Below, piece after piece: positions 11,638 through 20,936 of a stretch of DNA of 64,000 nucleotides. The notes beneath the pieces were generated by a model, which was not told where the DNA came from, made no database searches, and worked only from the letters and a program-made list of their open reading frames with translations. The number at the start of each line of letters is the position of its first letter. Position 1 is the first letter of the stretch. Made by a program: the position numbers and the translations under genes. Source of the DNA: Brachypodium distachyon (lineage: Eukaryota > Streptophyta > Magnoliopsida > Poales > Poaceae); the NCBI RefSeq assembly GCF_000005505.3, contig NC_016131.3, forward strand, positions 12,173,501-12,237,500, written 5' to 3'.

Positions 11638-11996
11638 TTAGGTAGCGGACATGCAGGCGGCGACGTATGAAACTAAATCCGTTGCCTGGCGTACGCGCTC
11701 GTGGCGAGGGAGAGGCTGTCCTTTGCCGCCGCGAGACTAGCCCTGAGGGCGGCCAGCTCCGCCGTGTTACCGACGGAGCGGTAGGGGAAGGCGGGGGGGT
11801 GAGCAGAGCGCGGATGTGCAGAGCTCCGGGGTGACGTAGAAGCTTCCCAGACTCCCGCACAGCTGCTCCAGCGGCGTCACCGTGGGCACGGCGCCGGTGC
11901 TGTGCGGCCCTGGACGACAACGGCCGAGAATAGCACGAGGAGGAGGAGAGCGGCGGGCACGGGAGAGGAGGTGGACAGCCCGCGCCCCACGGTCAT
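11638..11996 (-). pseudogene. PMEI/invertase-inhibitor-like pseudogene
   Basis: The minus strand starts with an ATG at 11996 followed by a signal-peptide-like stretch (PAALLLLVLFSAVVVQGRT). It then matches the intact gene at 15156-15773: PLEQLCGSLGSFYVTPELCT and later GNTAELAALRASLAAA. The frame is broken after GRT (near 11907) and again after the second Cys region (near 11790). The second half of the PMEI domain, with the CLQLYEGAVPAL segment and the fourth Cys, has been deleted, yet the terminal MSA-stop of the intact gene is still present. The 5' flank (ctggttttgcgaggc) is shared too, so the duplication included promoter-proximal DNA. Confidence 0.85.
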
Positions 11997-12257
11997 GGCC
12001 GTGACTGTGGTCTCTGTGTTCTCTGTAGCCCCTCATCTTTTCCTGGTTTTGCGAGGCGAAGGAAGTGTATAATGACACCAGACAGACCACGCCCGGCATC
12101 TCTGTTTTTCCGGGGAAACCAGAAGACGACGCCTCAGTGATCAGCAGAGAAGTCCGTAGGAAAAATCTCTAATCTACACGTACAGCTAAACTAGCTCTGA
12201 TTAAGAGTTCTTATACTGCCCCGCGATTCGACTCGTTTATGAATCCAACAGCATACC

Positions 12258-12259
<2 letters not shown>

Positions 12260-12321
<62 letters not shown>
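12260..12321. repeat. (TA)n microsatellite
   Basis: About 31 uninterrupted TA units. Confidence 0.95.
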
Positions 12322-12324
<3 letters not shown>

Positions 12325-12478
12325 GGTCCTTCCTCCTTATTACAAAATCAAACTAAACCGTCTGCATTATTCATCCCTAAACTCACGAGGTGCCTGGCTT
12401 ACGTTGCTTCCGTACGTGGTTACCTTGGCCAATTTTGTTGGAAGACCAGATCTGATCGGCGCGCGATAGCTAACGAAG

Positions 12479-12895
12479 ATGATGCATGCTAGCAGCGTTC
12501 CCGCGGAAAAACGGAGATGCAGCATATCACGTTCGTCAACTGGCCGGAGCCCCACGGTGAAGGACGTCAACACCGGCGCCGGCGGGCCCTGGGAATCGCT
12601 GCAAGAGGATCTGATTCGTCCGGTTTCCTCGCGGTTGCTTGCCGGGGATTTACTAGACTACGTCCGCTTCCGTGCCGTTTGCAAGTACTGGCGATCAGCC
12701 ACGGTCTCTCCGTGTGGCCACGGCGTCATTGATCCATGTTTTCACCCACGCCGCTGGATGATGTTCCCCGAGGGCCGCGACCTTTACCCAGGAAACCCTG
12801 AGCTGGGAGACTACGTCCGTTTCTTTAACCTAGACTCAGGGACCTTTATCCGCGTTCACCTCCCGCTATGCAAAAGTGTTGAGCTTCTAAGGTAA
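12479..12895 (+). pseudogene. F-box / DUF295-like first exon, truncated
   Basis: The frame carries an N-terminal F-box-like segment (PWESLQEDLIRPVSSRLLAG, then VRFRAVCKYWRSAT) and the start of a DUF295/kelch-like region (HPRRWMMFPEGRDLY, FFNLDSGTFIRVHLPL). F-box/DUF295 proteins of grasses are usually 350-450 residues, substrate receptors of SCF ubiquitin ligases. Here the similarity stops after about 138 residues at a possible donor (aaggtaaca, about 12891) and no later exon is visible in the next 2 kb. The start at 12479 is the first ATG of the frame; an ATG closer to the F-box is not obvious. It is probably a gene fragment. Confidence 0.6.
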
Positions 12896-13895
12896 CATAC
12901 GTTATGTTTGTTGCGTTTGAATTTTCTGGCAAATATTTTGTTTTAGATATTTGAAAAGTTTCATTTTGGAAATTGATTATAGACGTGATTTTTTCTCCTA
13001 TCTTTTCTGTGGATGTTGCTGTCAGCATTTATTTTTATTATCTGTTAGGCCCATCATCCATTAGTATGACTTTTTTTTTACGTTTGACTCCCAATCTTTC
13101 CATATTTTGTCATGTTGTTTCTGATGCTTCTGCTATTTAGCGAGAGATGTTCACTTTAGGTGACCAGTTTGCGGTGATAGTCATGTATTTTCGTGTGCCT
13201 TTGGTGCATTGGCTTTCGGTTGGCGTTTTCATTGTGAGTGTGGTGCTAGCTACCGGCTGACGATGTACAATTGCTTGTTAGTGGTGTCTTCAAGTTTTGG
13301 GTTGTACTTGTATTGTAAATAGGAGATTATACTAACACCTTCAAAAATATTTTGGGGAAAATAATTGAATTCCGGTGGCATGTGCGGAAGCTGCTTCGGA
13401 TTAAATTCTCGCTGCATGGGCGAAAGTTGTTGTGAATTAAATTTTGTTGAGTTGCCCGTGAGTGGTGTCTTCAAATTTTGGGTCTTCATGTGTCTTTGAA
13501 ACAACTTGACCAGGTTTTTGTTGTCGCATCGCTGTTTTTGATGGAAGTGATGCTATGCGTAGGACGTTTTGATGTCTTTGAAACAACTTTTTATCGGTTG
13601 CTTCGATGGTTGTTGTGGTGTGCACGTGCTACTGGTCGTGCATGGTTAAACCTTTCTATTGATTGACCTTAAACCGATACGAAATCAAGATTTGTTTATA
13701 TTCCAATTGGTGTGAATTCAATTGGCCTCAAGTAGATGCGATCATGCATACATGGTCCTTAGAGCAGGTCCAATGGTATGTTCTGCCCTCAACGATATGT
13801 GATCTGCCCGGCCGCATGTCACGTTGCAATAGGTTTGTCAATCGTCGTGATGCTTATACATAGAACGTCCTTATACATCCCGGTGGAGATGTGAC

Positions 13896-13932
<37 letters not shown>

Positions 13933-13938
13933 TATATG

Positions 13939-13980
<42 letters not shown>

Positions 13981-15155
13981 GATGTGTGCATCAGTCGATG
14001 CAGATGCCGGGGGTTATCCTCCTTTTCGGAAAAAAATACATATAAGACGTCCTTTCCTAATAAATCCCAATGGAGATATTGGATTATTTTCTTTGCATTA
14101 AAAGTTTAGGACACTGGAATTAATTTTAGTTAGCACTTTAAGCTAATATGTGTATCCTCACGCGAGAAATCTGACTGACAGATGATTCGCTGTGGAGTAT
14201 GACCACGTATGTGAGATTCAATCGGTCTGTCAGCTATAGGTGTTCAGACCAAAAGTTTCTAATATTTAATTCTAACCTTTAAGATCTAAAATCAGGGTTA
14301 GATATATTTTAACCTTTGTGGATTAACATGATGGCTTCTTGTCCTTTTTTCTATTACAGATGTATGCAGGTGTTCATGGTTTGGACTTACTCAGTCGTGT
14401 GTGTTTTTGCCGCGTTGTCACTATACCCTAGTGCGGCTCGTGAACTCCGCTTGGCGAGTGCAGACGGTCGAGTCGCTTGATCAAATTGATCTCGAGCATG
14501 GGACGACGCGGACACAAATTGAAGACGTTTGGCTTGTAATCCGCTCGGTAGTTCATCAATGGCTGGCTTGCTGCTAAGGCACATACATATGGCCCTCCGT
14601 GCGGATCTAATTCCTAATTGGAGAATCTGTGTCCCTATACCAACCGGCAAACAAAATGTGTTTCCATGTATATTGCGGATTGGTTTCCATACCGATTATT
14701 GATTTGTTTCTAACGTTCTCGGATCTGGTTGCTTTCTTATCCCTTTTCTATTATGTTACGATAAATTTGAATCCTACGATAACTTTTGCAAAATCTGGAC
14801 GTAGAATTTCTGCTACTTTAATTAATTAGATATTGGATTGGATTTGTTTTTATTCTCAACAATCAACAACTTGTTTTGCTATTTTGGATCAAGAACCATT
14901 ATGTATGAAGTATTATTTCAAATGAGTAACAAGCTTTAGTCAATACAAACCTGTCCAAAACAAAAAATAAAAACGATTTGTTGCCTTGTTTGAAAAATAA
15001 ACACCACTAAGAATACTTCACGCTAACTAATTACTGAAAGAGTTATTCAGAGACATGATTAAACATCATGGGAGTATAACTACTAGGTCTCACATCACAC
15101 CAGAATAGGGGGTTTAGTCACAACGTGGCTGGGGTGATTATCATTTATCAATCAA
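12896..15155. other. Intergenic, no gene recognised
   Basis: About 2.2 kb without a supportable gene. Two copies of a short motif (agtggtgtcttcaa...ttttgggt, 13281 and 13463) are close repeats. The motif gagcaggtccaatgg at 13762 resembles a DNA-transposon end. A compound microsatellite is listed separately. Confidence 0.4.
13895..13980. repeat. Compound microsatellite (ATA)n-(TA)n-(TG)n
   Basis: Direct reading shows about 12 ATA units, then about 10 TA units, then about 14 TG units. Confidence 0.95.
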
Positions 15156-15773
15156 TTAGGCAGCGGACATGGAGGCGACGACCGCGTGCGCGACGATGGC
15201 CATGGACCCGAACCGGTCGTTCTCCAGGGGCATCAGCTTCGCCGCCTCGCCCTCGCCGCCGCCGGCCATGCCGGCGCATCCGGACGCGACGTACTGCGCC
15301 GCCTCCAGCACCTCCCGCGCGCCGCGGTACCGCCCCGCCGCCACGGCCCGCGCCGCCCACCGCAGCGCCGGGACCGCGCCTTCGTACAGCTGCAGGCACG
15401 ACCGGATCCCCTTCCTCGCCTGCGCCAATGGCGTCGGTGCCCGTGCCTGGCGTGCGCGCTCCGTGTCCCTGGCGAGGGAGAGGGAGAGCGCGGACTCGAG
15501 GCTGGCCTTTGCCGCCGTGGCGTTGGCCGCCGCGAGACTGGCCGCGAGGGCGGCCAGCTGCGCAGTGTTACCGGCGGAGCGGCAGCGGGAGGTTGGGGAT
15601 GAACAGAGCGCGGATGTGCAGAGCTCTGGGGTGACGTAGAAGCTGCCCAGGCTCCCGCACAGCTGCTGCAGCGGCGACGCCGTGGGCACGGCGCCGGCCG
15701 ATGTGCGTCCCGGGACGATGACGCCGGCCGAGAAGAAGAGGAGAAGGGCAAGCACGGGAGAGGAGGTGGCCAT
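15156..15773 (-). CDS. PMEI/invertase inhibitor-like secreted protein
   Basis: A single-exon gene of 205 codons. The ATG at 15773 is preceded by an in-frame extension that looks like untranslated leader, and it directly starts a signal peptide (SPVLALLLFFSAGVIVPG, residues 5-22), so I chose it. The mature part has the PMEI pattern: a first Cys pair around LCGSLGSFYVTPELCTSALC, an Ala-rich helical bundle, and a second Cys pair (SCLQLYEGAVPALRW ... ASGCAG). Such proteins are secreted to the wall and inhibit pectin methylesterase or acid invertase; which one cannot be told from sequence. The gene is head to head with a second PMEI-like gene, ATGs about 600 bp apart. A broken copy lies 3.5 kb to the left. 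GC content is high, as usual for intronless grass genes. Confidence 0.87.
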   Translation of the reverse strand: MATSSPVLALLLFFSAGVIVPGRTSAGAVPTASPLQQLCGSLGSFYVTPELCTSALCSSPTSRCRSAGNTAQLAALAASLAAANATAAKASLESALSLSLARDTERARQARAPTPLAQARKGIRSCLQLYEGAVPALRWAARAVAAGRYRGAREVLEAAQYVASGCAGMAGGGEGEAAKLMPLENDRFGSMAIVAHAVVASMSAA

Positions 15774-16375
15774 GGAGGTGACAGTGGCAGCAGCTTCTCT
15801 GTTCTCAGTTTTCTCTGGTTTCTTCGTTTTGCGAGGCCAAGTAATGAGACACCGCACCCTGTCTCTAAGTATGCTTCGGGTTCGATCTATCTTCACGAGC
15901 CTCACGTTCTCTCTGTTTTCCCGGGGTGCGCCAGTGATCAGGACGAGGAGATCGTCCAGACGGTCGACTCGAAATGATCCGGTTCGGTATATCACCTCCG
16001 CTTGAATTGTCAAAGTAACCACACATTTAGTGCGTCATTGAATGCCAACCTACGCAGGGAAGCGTAGTAATGGAGAGGGCCAGAATAACGTGACTCCACA
16101 TCAGCCGTCCATTAATGGCGAAACGGGGAGGTACACCGTGCTGTGCCTGCCCTCCTGCAGTCACCCATTGCTCGTGCCCTGGCAGAGCAAAATGCAGCAC
16201 CCAACTACCCATGCCAGCCCGCACTCAATCGAATATACCACTCAATGTAGGACAGTAGGAGCAGCGCTTGCATTGCATCGAAAGAGGAACGCAAATCCGA
16301 TGAGACAAACACACACCGGGTAGTGAGCTCGTATACGATCGTTGAAACACACGCCACCCCGAGGAAGAAGAAACC

Positions 16376-16936
16376 ATGACAAGCCACTTCCTCTTCGTCC
16401 TCGTCCTCCTTGCGCTCCTTGCCGCCGCCGCCGGATCAGTAGCAGGCGTCGCCACGGACACGGTGGCCGAGTCCTGCGACGCGATCCGCGACTTCGTGGA
16501 CTACGCCTTCTGCGCCGCCGCCCTCCACTCCGCCGGACCCAACGCCTCCAGGGCGGACCGCCACGCGCACCTGCTCCTCGCCGCCGACCTCGCCGCGTCC
16601 CGTGGCGCCTCCGCGGGGGACGCAGCGTCCGCCATGGCGCGCTCAGAGCGCGGCGACGGCGGCCAGGACAACCAGGATGCCCGCGACGGGCTGGAGGCGT
16701 GCGGGATGCTGTACGGGGCGACGTCGGTGCCGGCGCTGCGGCTCATGCGCGGGTACGCGGCGGCGAGGGCATGGGAGCAGGCGCGGGCGCTGCTGCCGCT
16801 CACGGGGCAGGCCGGGATTGGGTGCGAGGCGGCGCTCGGGGACACGGGGGGCAGGCGGAGGATGGCCGCGGCCAACCGCGAGTTCGACCAGCTCACCACC
16901 ATGGCCACCGCGCTGCTCAACAAGCTCGGCGGCTAG
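16376..16936 (+). CDS. PMEI/invertase inhibitor-like secreted protein
   Basis: Single exon, 186 residues. The N-terminus is a signal peptide (FLFVLVLLALLAAAAGSVAG, residues 5-24). The PMEI framework is visible: the first Cys pair in ESCDAIRDFVDYAFC, the conserved ACGMLYGATSVPALRLM segment, and the fourth Cys in GIGCEAAL. Helical Ala/Asp-rich sequence lies between. It is only distantly similar to the divergent neighbour at 15156-15773, so any duplication is old; they may still share the 600-bp intergenic promoter. Inhibition target (pectin methylesterase or invertase) is unknown. The first ATG of the frame is used. Confidence 0.85.
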   Translation: MTSHFLFVLVLLALLAAAAGSVAGVATDTVAESCDAIRDFVDYAFCAAALHSAGPNASRADRHAHLLLAADLAASRGASAGDAASAMARSERGDGGQDNQDARDGLEACGMLYGATSVPALRLMRGYAAARAWEQARALLPLTGQAGIGCEAALGDTGGRRRMAAANREFDQLTTMATALLNKLGG

Positions 16937-18010
16937 GCTGTCTCGGCTGGGCGCTGGCGCGTGGTAGCTTCCCTGTGTGGGTCGTGTTTGATGTGGTGAT
17001 CTGGAATCTGGATGGATATGTGTCAATAATGGGTAAATTAGCAATTATTCCTGGTGCTAATTAGTTCTTTGACAAGACAATGATGGTATCAGCTCTTTGA
17101 CTAGACGATTAGTTAGGGTTCACATGAAGGGTCCACTTCTATTTCAATTCTGAAATTTTCTATTTAATTTTTTAGCAAATTTTGAATAGGAAATTTGAGA
17201 ATTATATTAGAAGTGGGCTGTTTGTGGGATCCCGGTTGCGTCCCTGCAATTAGTTGCTCCTGTTAATTGGTAACATTATTCATAGGACAAATGCTCTTTT
17301 CCACGGAATAAACAAACCATATATATAAAGCATGGAGCAAAATGCATAGATAGTCTTTAAACTTGACGCAGTGTTCATTTTAGTCAAAAAGAAAACTTGC
17401 AAATGCTTGAATCAGTTTATTAAACTTGGTATGTGGGTGTTTACGTTAGTCCATGTCCTTATTGGAGCATGCTTTTGGCCACATCGCATTTTGCAAAGTA
17501 AACCCTTAAAAATATTTCAATTGACCATATAGGCCCTCAAGTTCCCCATCCTTCGCAGAAGTTCATCTAGAAAGTGGTTGTGATGCACCCAACTAGATGC
17601 AATTCGACAAGGCCCGCACTGGCGTTGCAAGGAGCATGTGGTCGATGAGTGACACTTGCCAACGACACTACCGGCAGGGCTACCACGGCGAGGTTTGGGC
17701 GGCCTCTATCGTGACCAGCTGGGTGACACGACAGGCTTCATGCGATTGTCAATGCTCGACCAATGGCACCACTAGCATTATGGTGGCGGCTCAACAAGTC
17801 AAGCCGAACGATATTGCCAGAAGAAGCTGGAGCAGCATGGCGTGGCTGATGTGTGCGTGTCCTTGGTGCAGTTTGTGTGACATGAGAAGGACCTCAATGA
17901 CACCTCCAGGGTGGGGATAGCGCCACTGGCGTCATCGCCGCCGCAGCCGGGATAACCGTCCAGGATTTCTCCCAGACCCAAACTCACATCACCCACACCT
18001 GTGTCTTCTC
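16937..18010. other. Intergenic, no gene recognised
   Basis: The 3' flank of the PMEI gene is followed by AT-rich sequence. A GC-richer block at 17590-17990 is open in both directions but shows no protein similarity I recognise. The segment 17330-17560 has the look of degraded transposon sequence. Confidence 0.35.
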
Positions 18011-18966
18011 AATAACATACAGTCACTTATATGATGCAACAGCAGATGTCTGACGGCGGATCGGCTTCATGCCATCTGGAAGAACTCCGGCGCCTGATTA
18101 TATGATGCAATTCCTTGGAAGAAACTTATTCGGCCTCCTCAGCTTATATGATGCAATTCATTGGAAGAACTCTGGCGCCCGATTATCATGTCATCTGGAA
18201 GACCTGCATCCCTCCAAAGATCAAGTTCGCTTCATGGCTTGCCTGCAACAACAGATGTCTGACGGCGGATCGGCTTGCTATCCGGAACATTCCTCACGAC
18301 TCAACCTGCCAGCTTTGCTTTTGCCATCCGGAAACTGCTAAGCATTTGTTCTCTGAATGCTCCTTCGCCGCTCAAGTTTGGTTTGTGATCGGCCTGCGCC
18401 TTAATTTGACGCTGCCTAACCCCCTGCCTGCGGTCTTTCTCTAATTGACTGGTGGCTGCTTTCCATGACAAGAACGACAGAGAAGCGATCTTGGCTATCA
18501 TCATGGTTGTCTAGTGGTTCATTTGGCTTGAGCGCAACCAGCGCACCTTCAAGAATATCGCTCGTCTGCCGTCGCAAGTTGCTGATGACATTTCGGAGGA
18601 GATCCTCCTCCGGCGGCTTGCTGGATTCTGTGTTGTGACCAATCTTTAATACTCACTCCGTCCAACAAAGGATGTCTCAACTTTGACTAAATTTGAATGC
18701 ATCTATACACTAAAGTCATGTCTAGACACATTCAAATTTTAACAAATCTGAGACATCTTTTGTTGGACAGAAGGAGTAGATCAAATCGTCTAGTACCACT
18801 CTGTCCAGCCTCCGGAGTTTAGCTCTAGAAGTTGCCCGAGCGCTTTGTGGTTAGCTTCCTCGTTTTCCCTTTTCTTGATCCGTGTTTCATTCTCCCTTGT
18901 TACATTACAATTCTGAATCAATGAATTAGGCGCTGCCTTTACGTCAAAAAAAATAACATACAGTCA
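18011..18966 (+). mobile_element. 5'-truncated LINE with 15-bp target-site duplication
   Basis: The 15-bp direct repeat aataacatacagtca flanks the insert (18011-18025 and 18952-18966), and the insert ends in an A-run (18946-18953). This is the signature of target-primed LINE insertion. The body encodes the C-terminal zinc-knuckle (zf-RVT) region of a plant LINE reverse transcriptase (IPPKIKFASWLACNNRCLTA, then CQLCFCHPETAKHLF). Only the last part of the element was copied. Its first 160 bp are a scramble of three partial repeats of 'ttatatgatgcaa...'. A Stowaway MITE later inserted into its 3' untranslated tail. Confidence 0.85.
18652..18776. mobile_element. Stowaway MITE inside the LINE tail
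   Basis: The ends ctcactccgtccaacaaagg and cttttgttggacagaaggag are inverted repeats flanked by TA. The interior matches the copies at 2989 and 60661. It interrupts the LINE 3' tail, so it is younger than that insertion. Confidence 0.85.
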
Positions 18967-19190
18967 AGGCCCATAGCTACCAAATCCAAGGGGAACGAAC
19001 GAGTTGGAGGGGAGAGGAAAGGATAACTAGCTCTTAGATCTGGAATGGGAGCCAACTAATCGGGCACGACTCCACGCTTAACACGGTAACACCCACCGGC
19101 GTCTCCCATAGTTGTCATTTCGAATGGCTAGCATATGAAATGATCATTCAAATTTACAAAATAAAAATGAAATTTCAACATAAATAAATG

Positions 19191-20304
19191 TTAGAACATC
19201 GGCCCCGCCCCCACCTTGTACAACGCACCACGCAAGCATGCATGGCAGGTAGCCATGGTCTCGAGATCGACGGAGAATCGCCATGCATTGTATGGGGAAG
19301 CAAGCACGATTGACCTCATGCTGGTTGTAACAATCTTGGGTGTGAAACGGAAGTACTCATCCTTGTAGCCCGGCAGCCCGCGAGTAGCTTCCATCAGCTG
19401 GAGACTCTTTTGAAGCTCCCAATCATGGCATCGAAAAGATCTGAAGATTGTTGCCTTGCAAACAAACAGCGCGGACCATGCCGTAGAAATCCTTGCTGTC
19501 GATGACTCGCACAGGCAACCCTCGGATGTGGTCCGGCAGCGGGACGAATGCAAACTCGTTTGCAGACCGGAATAAAAGCTAGCCAGGAGGAAGAGTCCCC
19601 TTGGATGGCCCAGAACAGAGAACCTCCAGCGCTCCCCAGGAAACTCAGGGGCTGCTTACCTTGAAGGTGGATTTTGGGCCTGTACGGCGCTTGCTTCTTC
19701 GCGTACCAGCCAATCTTTCCCCTCCAGGCCCGTTCGAACATGAAGGCCCTGGCGGTGCCAACGTTACCAGATACTCCGGCGTACTCGTGGTAGAGCACGC
19801 AAACCACCGTGAACCTTGACATGGTATCGATGATCCGGCCGCTCCATGTCGTAGGTCCTCTGCGGCGCCGCAGTCGTGGAGGAAAACACCAATGCAGCGG
19901 TGGTATTTCAGGCCCTGATCCTCCATGGATGGGATGAGCTTGTAGCGCCGTGTGACCGGCTCGCAGACCAGGAGGTCAGGCAACAAGCGGTGGCGTCTCC
20001 ACCCGGGTTTCCTCTTGGCGACAAGGAGGAGGCTGTGACGGCTGTCGACGATCTCCCATGCCCCGGCGCCGCCTGCGGGGAGGAAGTCGAGGGAGAAGTG
20101 GCAGCCATTGACAGCGACCTTTGGTGGAGATGAGGGAACAAAAACGAGGCCATGGCCGCCGTCGAGACAGAGGGGCGAGCTCAGGCACAGGAGGAGGATG
20201 AGCTCCAGGAGCTTGTCGGGGACGCCGTGCCGCTTCGTTGGCCTTGACGACGTCTCCTTGCGCACCAATGCCATGCTGTCTTTGGTCCTACCATTACTGG
20301 CCAT
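19191..20304 (-). pseudogene. F-box family pseudogene with frameshifts
   Basis: From an ATG at 20304 the minus strand encodes a grass F-box-type protein with the usual central motifs: LVFVPSSPPKVAVNGCHFSL, WEIVDSRHSLLLV, LLVCEPVTRRYKLIP. The F-box itself is cut short: after PDKLLELILL the remainder of the motif is missing. Near 19825 the frame is lost, and the expected continuation (SRFTVVCVLYHEYAG, ARAFMFERAWRGKIGWY, GSLFWAIQGDSSSWLAFIP) lies in another frame, with at least one further shift near 19500. In grasses these proteins form a large, fast-evolving family, so such remnants are common. Confidence 0.75.
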
Positions 20305-20936
20305 GGGAGTCAATCGATCGTTTGGTAGATTCTTCCTCTGTCGGATGTGAGATTTCTTCCTCTGTTGGATGCGGCTCATTGGATGCGAGAGATTGGTGTC
20401 GTGTTAGCTGATGTTGCTGTACTCGTATGTGCTGGCTTTGCCGTGGCGCGCCCTCCAAGGCTCCAAGCAGCATTAATATTTTTTTGCTAGTCAACGGGGT
20501 TTGGTTCCAACTTCCGAAGGTACTTTCCGTTCGAAACGCGCTTACTTTTGCCAAAGTTTTGTGGAGAAGATTATGAAAGTACCCGTCGTTAGCTCATCAC
20601 CGTTTGACATGTGCAACAATTTTCGATGCTCTTTGTGTCGTCACCATGTAGCTAGCCAGGATGTAGCTATGGAGAAGTCTAACGACGTGCAGCCTGCCTG
20701 ATGAGGTAAAAGGGACTGACAGTAGCATCAGCAAACCAGACAGTAAAGAACGCTGCCACAATATATGTACATCGTTTTTGTTTACTTGCACTAACAAAAG
20801 GGGCAGTGTTGCAACATACTTATCCTAAGCTGATGCGCAGTAACAAAAGGATCAGATTTCTTGACATCAACGTAGTTCTCTATTCTCTAACGATTTCAAA
20901 GAACAAAATCCCCGTTCTAGACAGGATTCATTTCCT
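20305..20936. other. Intergenic, 3' flank of MSH2
   Basis: It probably contains the MSH2 3' untranslated region near its right edge. I recognise no gene or element in it. Confidence 0.4.

Noticed and set aside
15125..15750. Arg/Pro-rich plus-strand frames of up to 169 codons over the minus-strand PMEI gene
   Set aside because: Composition (Arg, Pro, Ala repeats) and position show antisense shadows of the PMEI coding sequence.
16342..17064. A 240-codon plus-strand frame overlapping the second PMEI gene
   Set aside because: Arg/Gly-rich frame-shifted reading of the PMEI gene; lacks a signal peptide and any motif.
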